Shown here: in pieces, positions 45,137-52,837 of the stretch | Position numbering within the stretch: position 1 is the stretch's first letter | How the letters are laid out: every line of letters starts with the position of its first letter | Source of the DNA: Chryseobacterium sp. POL2 | GTDB taxonomy: Bacteria > Bacteroidota > Bacteroidia > Flavobacteriales > Weeksellaceae | DNA: 64,000 bases | Assembly: GCF_011058315.1 (NCBI RefSeq) | Contig: NZ_CP049298.1 | Span: forward strand, 1,116,001 to 1,180,000 | Direction: 5' to 3' | Position numbers and translations under genes: made by a program | The notes under the pieces: generated by a model | Seen by the model: the letters and a program-made list of their open reading frames with translations, nothing else | What the model was told of the DNA's origin: nothing | The model's database searches: none

Positions 45137-46165
45137 ATGCAATTGGTAAAAACAGCACTGTTAGCTTATGGTGGTTCTGGGAAACTATTTCATGCACCTT
45201 TTCTCAATGTTCATGAAGGCTATGAGTTGATTGGCGCTTGGGAACGAAGTAAAAAAAACATTCAAAAAGATTATCCACAAACTAAAAGTTTTGATTCTTT
45301 AGAAGACGTTTTACAAAGCGATGCCGAATTAATCATTGTCAATACGCCGATATACACGCATTACGAATACGCCAAAAAAGCTTTAGAAGCTGGCAAACAT
45401 GTATTGGTAGAAAAAGCATTTGTCGCGACGTCCTCAGAAGCTGAAGAACTAGACAACATCGCAATAGAAAAAAATCTGAAACTATGCGTTTACCAAAACC
45501 GCCGTTGGGACAGTGATTTTTTAACGACTCAAAATATTTTAAAATCAGGCGAGCTCGGCGAAATTTTAGAAGCCGAAATACGATTCGAACGTTACAACCC
45601 CAACCTCAACCCAAAAGCTTGGAAAGAAAAAAACCAACCAGGTTCGGGAATTTTGATGGATCTTGGCGCCCATATTATCGATCAGGCTTTGGTACTTTTT
45701 GGCTGGCCAGAAGCTGTTTTTGCGGACATCAGAACTTTGCGTCCCAATAGCGAAGTCAACGATTTTTTTGACATTCTCCTATTCTACCCTAACAATCGTG
45801 TGCGATTGAAGGCTACTTTTTTCGCTAAAGAACAACTCCCTGGCTATGTATTGCAAGGTCGAAATGGCAGTTTCATCAAAATGCGTGGCGATGTCCAAGA
45901 AGATGATTTAAAACTGGGAAAAATGCCTAATCGAGACAATTGGGGAACTGAAGATAAAACACTAGAAGCTATCCTAAACATTGGAGAACATCGCAAAAAA
46001 ATTGAAACATTACAAGGTAATTACCTTGGACTTTTTGACGATTTGTACCGCAGTATTGTGATGGACGAAGAAGTTCCGGTACCTGCAAGCGAGGCTGTTA
46101 AAAGCTTAAAAATTATGGAAGCTGCAGAAAAAAGTGTGTTGACAAGTAGCAAAATTAAGCTGTGA
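45137..46165 (+). CDS. Gfo/Idh/MocA family NAD(P)-dependent oxidoreductase
   Basis: A 342-residue two-domain protein. The N-terminal Rossmann fold has GGSGKLFHAPFL in place of a strict GxGxxG and the IIVNTPIYTHYEYAKKALEAGKHVLVEKAF segment with the catalytic-region Lys. The C-terminal alpha/beta domain has MDLGAHIIDQAL. The HAPFL motif is typical of the YdgJ/YvaA-like branch. Substrate is probably a sugar or inositol derivative, but this is not determined. Confidence 0.9.
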   Translation: MQLVKTALLAYGGSGKLFHAPFLNVHEGYELIGAWERSKKNIQKDYPQTKSFDSLEDVLQSDAELIIVNTPIYTHYEYAKKALEAGKHVLVEKAFVATSSEAEELDNIAIEKNLKLCVYQNRRWDSDFLTTQNILKSGELGEILEAEIRFERYNPNLNPKAWKEKNQPGSGILMDLGAHIIDQALVLFGWPEAVFADIRTLRPNSEVNDFFDILLFYPNNRVRLKATFFAKEQLPGYVLQGRNGSFIKMRGDVQEDDLKLGKMPNRDNWGTEDKTLEAILNIGEHRKKIETLQGNYLGLFDDLYRSIVMDEEVPVPASEAVKSLKIMEAAEKSVLTSSKIKL

Positions 46166-46239
46166 TTTCATTCATAAAATTGACATTTCAAAACGCTTAA
46201 AAATCATTATCTTTACGATTCTAAAAAATAAATTTATTT

Positions 46240-47202
46240 ATGTTAAAAGCAGGTCTTGTCGGTGCAGGACATTTAGGAAAAATTCATTTAAAACTTCTTA
46301 ATCAATCCGAAAAATACCATCTTGTTGGTTTCTATGACAGCGATACCGAAAATGGTAAAAAACTAGAAGCTGAATTCGGTTACAAATATTTTGATAATCT
46401 GGATGAATTATTATCTCAGATAGATGTTTTGGATATTGTGACCCCAACATTGTATCATTTCGATTATGCTAAAAAAGCCATTGAAAAAGGCAAGCATTTT
46501 TTCATCGAAAAGCCAATTACCCAAACGCTAGAACAAGCTGAAGAAATTATCAGGCTTTGCAAAGAAAAAGGCATCAAAGCGCAAGTAGGACATGTCGAGC
46601 GTTACAATCCAGCTTTTATTGCGACCAAAGATTACATCAAAAACCCAATGTTTATCGAGATCCATCGTCTTGCGGAGTTCAACCCTCGTGGGACGGATGT
46701 TTCTGTGGTTTTGGATTTGATGATTCATGATTTGGATATTTTATTAAGTTTGGTAAAATCACCCGTTAAAGACATCCACGCCAGCGGTGTTTGTGTGGTT
46801 TCGAAAACGCCAGACATTACCAATGCCCGAATCGAATTTGAAAACGGCTGTGTTGCCAATTTAACAACGTCGAGAATTTCTATGAAAGCCATGAGAAAAT
46901 CTCGATTTTTCCAGCAAGACGCCTATATTTCTGTCGATTTTTTAGAAAAGAAAGCCGAAGTTATCCGTATGAAAGATGCGCCCGAAGAGCCATCACCTTT
47001 CGATATGATTATTGAAAATGCGGAAGGCGAAAAAAATCAAATTCTTTTCGAATATCCAAATATCCAACCCAACAATGCTATTTTGGACGAGTTGGAAAGT
47101 CTTGCCTATGCCATAGAAAATGACAAACCTATCGAGGTTTCTTTAGAAGATGGTACAGAAGCTTTGAAAGTAGCTCTCAAAATCATGAAGTTGATAAGTT
47201 AA
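46240..47202 (+). CDS. Gfo/Idh/MocA family oxidoreductase
   Basis: A 320-residue Rossmann-fold dehydrogenase with GLVGAGHLGKIHLKLL at residues 5-20 and the EKPITQTLEQAE motif near 91 (Lys of the EKP signature). The C-terminal half has the DLMIHDLDI segment with the family His. It is only about 25% similar by eye to the preceding paralogue, so these are not recent duplicates. It lies 74 bp after it and 12 bp before the M23 peptidase gene. Confidence 0.9.
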   Translation: MLKAGLVGAGHLGKIHLKLLNQSEKYHLVGFYDSDTENGKKLEAEFGYKYFDNLDELLSQIDVLDIVTPTLYHFDYAKKAIEKGKHFFIEKPITQTLEQAEEIIRLCKEKGIKAQVGHVERYNPAFIATKDYIKNPMFIEIHRLAEFNPRGTDVSVVLDLMIHDLDILLSLVKSPVKDIHASGVCVVSKTPDITNARIEFENGCVANLTTSRISMKAMRKSRFFQQDAYISVDFLEKKAEVIRMKDAPEEPSPFDMIIENAEGEKNQILFEYPNIQPNNAILDELESLAYAIENDKPIEVSLEDGTEALKVALKIMKLIS

Positions 47203-47214
47203 TTTATTGAAAAA

Positions 47215-48027
47215 ATGGTGAAAAATCTATTATTCCTTTTGTTACCATGTTATTTTTTTTCTCAAGAGGATCTCGATATCAAAATTGAAAAAGAAAAAAA
47301 CAATAGTGATATTATACTTTATGTTACCAATAACGAATATGCTCCAGTAAGCATTGAATTTACTTTTGAAGGCAAAAACGTTAACTCAACATTAGCTGAT
47401 AAAAGTGTTATGGTGATACCTGCAAAATCAGATAAAATCAAATTAACACACATTTCACCTATTCAAAAAAAGCAAGCCTACAATTTTAACTACAAAACCT
47501 ATTACGTTTTGGGCGATGTTAATAATGCAAAATCGGATGATTACGAATATTGGTTACCTTACGAAAAAAACACCTCCCAAAGTATTTACCAAGCTTACAA
47601 TGGGAGCTTTTCTCATCAAAATGCATACTCCTTAGATTTCAGTCACAAAATAGGAACGAAAGTTTTGGCTTCTAGAGCTGGTAAAGTTGTATTTGTGAAA
47701 ATAGATTCCGATAAATCTTGTTTAACCAAAAGCTGCTCAGAATTTAACAACAAAATTGTAGTGCTTCATAATGATGGGACTTTAGCGGAATATGTACATT
47801 TAAAAAAGAATGGTTCATTAGTTGCCAAGGGTGATGATGTAGAGCGAGGGCAAGTTATTGGCTATAGTGGAAATACAGGCTGGAGCAAAGGTCCGCATTT
47901 GCATTTTTCAGTTTACAATAACAAAATAAATGCGGACAGGATTTATTATAAAACAAAATTTCGGGTGAAAGATCAAAAAAATCCAATTATATTAGAAGAT
48001 AAAAAAATCTATTCCCGCGACTATTAA
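47215..48027 (+). CDS. M23 family metallopeptidase, exported
   Basis: A 270-residue secreted peptidoglycan hydrolase-like protein with a short signal peptide (cleavage near CYFFSQ). The C-terminal M23 (LytM) domain has its zinc ligands in HQNAYSLDFS and in the GPHLHFSVY motif, with GNTGWSKG between. The N-terminal ~120 residues are a beta-sandwich-like region of unknown type. It follows the oxidoreductase by 12 bp and precedes the HBD gene by 38 bp. Confidence 0.9.
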   Translation: MVKNLLFLLLPCYFFSQEDLDIKIEKEKNNSDIILYVTNNEYAPVSIEFTFEGKNVNSTLADKSVMVIPAKSDKIKLTHISPIQKKQAYNFNYKTYYVLGDVNNAKSDDYEYWLPYEKNTSQSIYQAYNGSFSHQNAYSLDFSHKIGTKVLASRAGKVVFVKIDSDKSCLTKSCSEFNNKIVVLHNDGTLAEYVHLKKNGSLVAKGDDVERGQVIGYSGNTGWSKGPHLHFSVYNNKINADRIYYKTKFRVKDQKNPIILEDKKIYSRDY

Positions 48028-48065
48028 AAGAATAAATTTTAAATAAGAAAAATTAAATATAAAAA

Positions 48066-48956
48066 ATGAAAAACATCGTAGTAATAGGTGCCGGCACCAT
48101 GGGAAATGGTATTGCCCATACGTTTGCACAAACAGGTTTTAGTGTAAGTTTGGTTGACGTTTCTCAAGAAGCTTTAGACAGAGGGATCAAAACCATTACC
48201 ACAAATCTTGATCGTATTATCGCAAAAGGCAACCTTACAGAAGAACAAAAAGCGGAAACTTTAGGAAATATCACAACCTACACCGCTTTGCAAGATGCTG
48301 CTAAAACTGCTGATCTTATCGTGGAAGCCGCTACAGAAAACCAAGATTTGAAACTAAAAATCTTCGGTCAAATGGATGAGTTTTCTCCAGCTAATTGTAT
48401 TTTGGCAACCAATACATCATCTATTTCGATTACGAAAATAGCCGCTGCGACAAAAAGACCAGACAAAGTTATCGGCATGCACTTTATGAATCCAGTTCCT
48501 ATTATGAAATTGGTAGAAATCATCAAAGGTTACTCGACATCGCAAGAAACTTACAATGCGGTTGCAGAAATGAGCAAAACTTTAGGTAAAGTGCCTGTAG
48601 AAGTTAATGATTATCCAGGATTTGTAGCGAACAGAATTTTAATGCCGATGATTAACGAATCTATCGAAACATTGTACAACGGCGTTGCTGGCGTGGAAGA
48701 AATCGACACCGTGATGAAGTTGGGCATGGCACACCCAATGGGACCATTACAATTAGCAGACTTCATCGGTCTAGACGTTTGTCTAGCCATTCTTAATGTG
48801 ATGTATGACGGTTTCAAAAATCCAAAATATGCACCAAATCCATTGTTAGTAAACATGGTAATGGCTGGAAAATTGGGTGTAAAATCTGGTGAAGGTTTCT
48901 ACGACTATTCAGAATCAAAAAAAGCAGAAAAAGTCTCGAAAATGTTCTCGAAATAA
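48066..48956 (+). CDS. 3-hydroxybutyryl-CoA dehydrogenase
   Basis: A 296-residue 3-hydroxyacyl-CoA dehydrogenase. The NAD-binding motif GAGTMGNGIAHTFAQTG is at residues 8-24, the catalytic His is in GMHFMNPVP, and the C-terminal domain has NDYPGFVANRILMPMINE and ADFIGLDVC. Length matches the short Hbd/PaaH/FadB2 group that acts on 3-hydroxybutyryl-CoA. It closes a plus-strand unit with a terminator. Confidence 0.94.
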   Translation: MKNIVVIGAGTMGNGIAHTFAQTGFSVSLVDVSQEALDRGIKTITTNLDRIIAKGNLTEEQKAETLGNITTYTALQDAAKTADLIVEAATENQDLKLKIFGQMDEFSPANCILATNTSSISITKIAAATKRPDKVIGMHFMNPVPIMKLVEIIKGYSTSQETYNAVAEMSKTLGKVPVEVNDYPGFVANRILMPMINESIETLYNGVAGVEEIDTVMKLGMAHPMGPLQLADFIGLDVCLAILNVMYDGFKNPKYAPNPLLVNMVMAGKLGVKSGEGFYDYSESKKAEKVSKMFSK

Positions 48957-48979
48957 TTTCTTATAAAACTTAAATCTAA

Positions 48980-49010
48980 AAAGTCACAAATTTTGTTTGT
49001 GGCTTTTTTC
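48980..49010 (+). terminator. Terminator of the 3-hydroxybutyryl-CoA dehydrogenase gene
   Basis: AAAGTCACAAA and TTTGTGGCTTT pair (with a G-T pair) around a short loop and are followed by a T-run. Confidence 0.78.
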
Positions 49011-49068
49011 ATTTAAATACAAAAATTAGCTAGAAAGATTAGTATTTTAGTAAATTCAAAAAAACTCT

Positions 49069-50343
49069 ATGGAACTCCTCATCCTTATTGCATTGATTAT
49101 TTTGAATGGCGTTTTTGCCATGTCAGAAATGGCATTGGTATCTTCAAGAAAATTCAAGTTGGAAAATCTGAAAAAGAAAGGAAGTCCTTCCGCAAAAGCA
49201 GCACTTCAGCTAATCGACAATCCTACCCGATTTTTATCAACCGTACAAATCGGCATTACGCTAATTGGCGTTCTTTTAGGAATCTTCAGTGGTGAGAGTA
49301 TTACCAAAGATTTAAAAAATTTAATTCTAAAAATAGACTTTCTCGCCGCTTATGCCAACCAAATTGCCGTTTCTGCAAGTGTTATCATCATCACTTATTT
49401 TTCGATTGTTGTCGGCGAATTATTTCCTAAAAAACTAGGAATGAGCTTTCCGGAAAGCATTACACTCGTTGTTGCCAAACCTATGAATTTGCTTTCAAAA
49501 ATTGCTTCTCCTTTTGTTTGGTTATTATCGGTTTCCAATAATTTATTAGCTAAAATTTTTAAAATTGATGACCATGTGGACCATTCGGTTTCGGAGGAAG
49601 AAATTGTATCGATGGTGAAAGAAAGTGCCCAAGGTGGCGAAATTCTGAATATTGAACAAGATATCGTAGAACGCGTTTTTGAACTTGGCGACCGAAAAGC
49701 AAATGCACTTTATACGCCGAAAAGCGATATGATTATTTTTGACACACAAGATTCTTGGGAAGATATTCGCAACAAAATAAAAGATGGCAAGCACTCCGCC
49801 TATCCCGTTTGTGAAAATAATAACATTGATAACATTCTAGGTATTGTAATTATTAAGGATTTGTTTCTAGCATCGAATGCGTCAGATTTTAAAGTTTCAA
49901 ATTATATTAAAGAACCACTTTATTTTAATGAAACCACAAAAGCTTACCAAGTGCTTCATCAGTTCAAAAAAACTAAAAATCATTATGGCATCGTCATCGA
50001 CGAATATGGAAGTGTAAAAGGCATCATCACCCTAAATGACCTCATCGACGAGCTGGTTGGCGACACGACCCACGATGAAGAAAAAAATCCTGAAATTAAA
50101 AAAATTGCCACCAACACTTGGATCGTAGATGCTGGAATGGACATTTATGATTTTCTGGATTACTTCAACAAAGAGGAGGAGGAAGAGCACATCAACAACC
50201 AATACAATACCGTGGCAGGCTATATTATCAACAACACGAATAACCTTCCCCAAGTGGGTGATGAGCTGCATATCCATAATCTTAAATATTATATTCTTGA
50301 GAAAAACGGACAACGAATTTCTAAAGTAAAAGTTCAAAAATAG
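49069..50343 (+). CDS. CNNM/CorC-type hemolysin family membrane protein
   Basis: A 424-residue membrane protein. The N-terminal CNNM (DUF21) domain has about four membrane segments from residue 1 to 180, with the FAMSEMALVSSRK motif and VGELFPKKLGMSFPE. Two CBS domains follow (about 205-330, with VIDEYGSVKGIITLNDLIDELVG), then a CorC_HlyC domain. Relatives are implicated in magnesium or cobalt export. The name hemolysin is historical. It ends 1 bp before the next ATG. Confidence 0.92.
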   Translation: MELLILIALIILNGVFAMSEMALVSSRKFKLENLKKKGSPSAKAALQLIDNPTRFLSTVQIGITLIGVLLGIFSGESITKDLKNLILKIDFLAAYANQIAVSASVIIITYFSIVVGELFPKKLGMSFPESITLVVAKPMNLLSKIASPFVWLLSVSNNLLAKIFKIDDHVDHSVSEEEIVSMVKESAQGGEILNIEQDIVERVFELGDRKANALYTPKSDMIIFDTQDSWEDIRNKIKDGKHSAYPVCENNNIDNILGIVIIKDLFLASNASDFKVSNYIKEPLYFNETTKAYQVLHQFKKTKNHYGIVIDEYGSVKGIITLNDLIDELVGDTTHDEEKNPEIKKIATNTWIVDAGMDIYDFLDYFNKEEEEEHINNQYNTVAGYIINNTNNLPQVGDELHIHNLKYYILEKNGQRISKVKVQK

Positions 50344-50344
50344 T

Positions 50345-51700
50345 ATGATAAATTTTTATTTTCTAAAACATCCTCGATTTTCAAAAATCTGCAATATTGC
50401 CATCATCATTTTGACCTATGTCATGATTATCGTCCGCTTTCTGCTCAACGAAAAAGGACGCGTTAATCCAGACTCTATACGATACATGCGTCAGGCAAAT
50501 ATGTTACCCATCATTGACAATACCACTGCGCCTTTAGGCTATCCGTTTGAGATTTGGTTGTTTACGAATTTGGGCTTAGACGAATTTTGGAGCAGCAAAT
50601 TAGTGGGACTTATCGCCTACACTTTGATGTTGATTTTTGCTTATAGAAAAGACTTTTATTTCAAAGAAGTAGTGATGATGTCGGCATTGTTTAGTTTTGT
50701 TTCGGTATTTTCATATACCATGAGCGAAGCGCCCATTCTGCCATTTGTTTTCTTTTTACTGTATTATTCTAAACAAACGATTGATGCTAACATCCCTGGA
50801 ATAAAATCGGTTTTAATGCTAAGTTTGTTATTGATTATTTGTTACAATTTTCGATACAGCGCTTTATTTTTAATGGCTGGTTTGGGCTGGTTTGGGCTTT
50901 TAAAAATTAAAACCCGTTATGGTAAATATTTTATTCTTTCTGCCTCACTAGGACTTATGTTTATCATTGGTTTTAAGTTTTTATATGTTGATTATTTTAA
51001 TGAAGATTATGTCAATGATTTTCTGAATATTGGTGTTAAACCAACATCATTATTATTAACAGAACTTTGGCAAGGTTTGGCCACAACATACAATCCATTT
51101 GTACACATCGCTGATCCATCAGGCGGCATTGTCAATTATGGCATTTACGGCATCGGAATTATCAATATTCTGGTGATTTTATATTTTGTTGTTAAATCAA
51201 AAAATACAGCTTTTGACGAGTTGCTCCTTTGGACGGGTTTTGTAGGTTTGGCATGTTCCTTTTTGGTGCAATATTTTTATTCGGTTAACCCAATAGATTA
51301 TCGTTTGTTAGCGCCTTTCAGTCTTTCCATTTGGATGTACTATTTCAAAAAGCTTATCGAGAGATTTGGGAATTTGGCGTATTGGGTTCCTTTGGGAAGT
51401 TTGTTGACGGGTTTTGCCTTTACATACTTATCTAAAGGAAATTATCTCGAAAACCGAAAAGAAATAAAGGCTTTTCTAAAATCCGAAAATATGGAAAACA
51501 CGGACATTTTGTTTTATCTAAAATCTCGTGAAGACCTTGCCAACATCCGCGCTGCCGAAATCATCAGCACGGTTAATCCAAAAATAAATCTGACGTTTTC
51601 CGCGAAAGACACCCTGAATCCTCGTGTATTGACGCCCTATCGTGTTGATTCTAAATTAAAGATAAAACGCAACCAGTTCCAAAAATTTGACAAAAAATAA
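50345..51700 (+). CDS. Polytopic membrane protein of unknown function, glycosyltransferase-39-like
   Basis: A 451-residue integral membrane protein with about 10-11 hydrophobic segments, starting MINFYFLKHPRFSK. The layout, an early NPDSIRYMRQANML loop and a long C-terminal soluble tail after residue 385, recalls lipid-linked-sugar glycosyltransferases of the GT-C fold, but no catalytic motif is certain. It lies 1 bp downstream of the CNNM gene, so it should be in the same transcript. Confidence 0.65.
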   Translation: MINFYFLKHPRFSKICNIAIIILTYVMIIVRFLLNEKGRVNPDSIRYMRQANMLPIIDNTTAPLGYPFEIWLFTNLGLDEFWSSKLVGLIAYTLMLIFAYRKDFYFKEVVMMSALFSFVSVFSYTMSEAPILPFVFFLLYYSKQTIDANIPGIKSVLMLSLLLIICYNFRYSALFLMAGLGWFGLLKIKTRYGKYFILSASLGLMFIIGFKFLYVDYFNEDYVNDFLNIGVKPTSLLLTELWQGLATTYNPFVHIADPSGGIVNYGIYGIGIINILVILYFVVKSKNTAFDELLLWTGFVGLACSFLVQYFYSVNPIDYRLLAPFSLSIWMYYFKKLIERFGNLAYWVPLGSLLTGFAFTYLSKGNYLENRKEIKAFLKSENMENTDILFYLKSREDLANIRAAEIISTVNPKINLTFSAKDTLNPRVLTPYRVDSKLKIKRNQFQKFDKK

Positions 51701-51804
51701 TCCTTCTATTTTCTCAAAAACCGGGAATCTTGTAGAACAAAAAATTTGAAAATATGATTTTTTGCGAAAAACGAATTTTAGGTTTTCGGAAAAGTTATTT
51801 TTGT

Positions 51805-51812
51805 TATCTTTG
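51805..51812 (+). promoter_or_regulatory. -7 element (TATCTTTG) upstream of the structured RNA element
   Basis: TATCTTTG lies about 40 bp upstream of the hairpin element at 51850-51935 and 187 bp before the small acidic protein gene, so both could come from this promoter. No good -33 TTG is present. Confidence 0.45.
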
Positions 51813-51849
51813 ATGCAAGGATTGTGTCTAGACAAAGAATGGATTATCT

Positions 51850-51935
51850 GCCACCTAGCCCCGATTGTAGTGAAAATCCTTTTTGCGAGAGGCCTTGCCG
51901 AGCAAAAAGATTGCAACGGAAAGCGGGTAGAATAT
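51850..51935 (+). ncRNA. Structured RNA-like element, possibly Flavo-1-type
   Basis: A compact element with nested stems: CTA (51855-51857) with TAG (51928-51930), CCCG (51860-51863) with CGGG (51924-51927), then a perfect 8-bp stem CTTTTTGC (51879-51886) with GCAAAAAG (51902-51909), and a GGCCTTGCC mini-hairpin in the loop. Two long asymmetrical internal-loop strands separate the stems. It resembles, from memory, the widespread flavobacterial repeat RNA catalogued as Flavo-1, but I could not confirm it. It lies in the spacer before the small acidic protein gene. Which strand is functional is not decided by the sequence. Confidence 0.5.
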
Positions 51936-51998
51936 TCCAAAGCATGTGTCGATGACCTGCTCCTAAAAAAATATTAGAAACTATTAAATTTTATAGAT

Positions 51999-52241
51999 AT
52001 GACTTTACCTAAGTTTTTATTGGCGGACAACACAGATTTCCCAGAAGATCTTTTTGTAGTACATACAGAATATCCTCGTTTTATCCTTAATGTTGAGGAA
52101 GAAGAAGTTGAATGGTTGGACGACCTAGAAGGCGATGACGAGGAGACTTTGGCTAACGAGGCTACAAAAGTGGTTGAAGAGGCCTTCAAATGGTGTGATG
52201 CTGAATTGGCAAAATACGATGACGAAGAAGAAGAGGATTAA
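51999..52241 (+). CDS. Small highly acidic conserved protein
   Basis: An 80-residue protein, about a third Asp and Glu, with DEEEEED at the C-terminus and EEEEVEWLDDLEGDDEE in the middle. It has no membrane segment, signal peptide or motif I recognise; it starts MTLPKFLLADNTDFPED. Similar small proteins occur in relatives, in my recollection, as hypothetical proteins. It is preceded by a structured RNA-like element in a 298-bp spacer and followed by a strong terminator. Its composition suggests a nucleic-acid mimic or metal buffer, but this is speculation. Confidence 0.72.
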   Translation: MTLPKFLLADNTDFPEDLFVVHTEYPRFILNVEEEEVEWLDDLEGDDEETLANEATKVVEEAFKWCDAELAKYDDEEEED

Positions 52242-52264
52242 GAATTTTTAAATACTTAAAATCG

Positions 52265-52297
52265 AAAAACGGAACTCAATTTTGAGTTCCGTTTTTT
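52265..52297. terminator. Bidirectional terminator after the acidic protein gene
   Basis: AAAAACGGAACTCAA and its complement form a 15-base-pair perfect stem with a two-base loop, followed by T-runs. It lies between convergent genes. Confidence 0.9.
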
Positions 52298-52701
52298 TAT
52301 TTTTTGTTGAATTTCAAAAGTAACAGGTTGTCTTTGTAAAGTTCTAATGTATCGCCACTCACCACATAACGGTTGGCTTGCTGCAACATATTAAGAAAGC
52401 CTGTCTCCACACTCATATTAACACAAGCTTTTCTGGTAGAGCCTACATTGGTAGCGGCAAAAGTTCCGGCTTTTGGATCGATCGCAACATTGGTCGAAAA
52501 ATAATTGTTACAACCTGTATTACCTGAGATTTTATCAGCCTCTACCACTAAAGTCGGTTGCTCTGTACTAACTTCTTCTGCCAAAATCCAAGAACTTCCC
52601 GTAAGGGCTACCTGGTTTCCGCCTTTTTTCACAGAATAGCTAGATGCTGCACAAGATGCTAGGATAAGTGCCGCAGATATTGAAAGAAATAAATGTTTCA
52701 T
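52297..52701 (-). CDS. META domain lipoprotein (HslJ-like)
   Basis: A 134-residue lipoprotein. The start is the ATG of KHLFLSISAALILASC; lipobox LASC is followed by AASSYS. The META/HslJ domain is visible as LTGSSWILAEE, GNTGCNNYF and the final LELYKDNLLLLKF. The family is linked to stress or drug tolerance in some bacteria, with unclear mechanism. It is monocistronic. Confidence 0.85.
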   Translation of the reverse strand: MKHLFLSISAALILASCAASSYSVKKGGNQVALTGSSWILAEEVSTEQPTLVVEADKISGNTGCNNYFSTNVAIDPKAGTFAATNVGSTRKACVNMSVETGFLNMLQQANRYVVSGDTLELYKDNLLLLKFNKK

Positions 52702-52791
52702 AATTTTAAATTTTTGAAGAAAGACAAGTTTTTGCATTTCTTTTTCAAAGATAAAATTAATTTTCTAAAAATAATATATACGCAATAAAAG

Positions 52792-52818
52792 AGGCGCCGC
52801 ATCGTAGATGCGGCGCCT
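52792..52818 (-). terminator. Strong GC-rich terminator of the M13 peptidase gene
   Basis: AGGCGCCGCATC and its complement form a 12-base-pair stem around a 3-nt loop, 20 bp past the stop of the M13 peptidase. Confidence 0.85.
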
Positions 52819-52837
52819 TATAAATAAAACCTAGCAA

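Noticed and set aside
45137-47202. Two neighbouring Gfo/Idh oxidoreductases as a recent tandem duplication
   Set aside because: They share only family motifs; overall similarity by eye is low, so they are separate family members.
51762-51977. 71-codon plus-strand frame and a second, cysteine-rich frame from 51839 across the structured element
   Set aside because: Both run through the hairpin element whose stems explain the sequence better. The two frames conflict with each other and neither has a convincing start.
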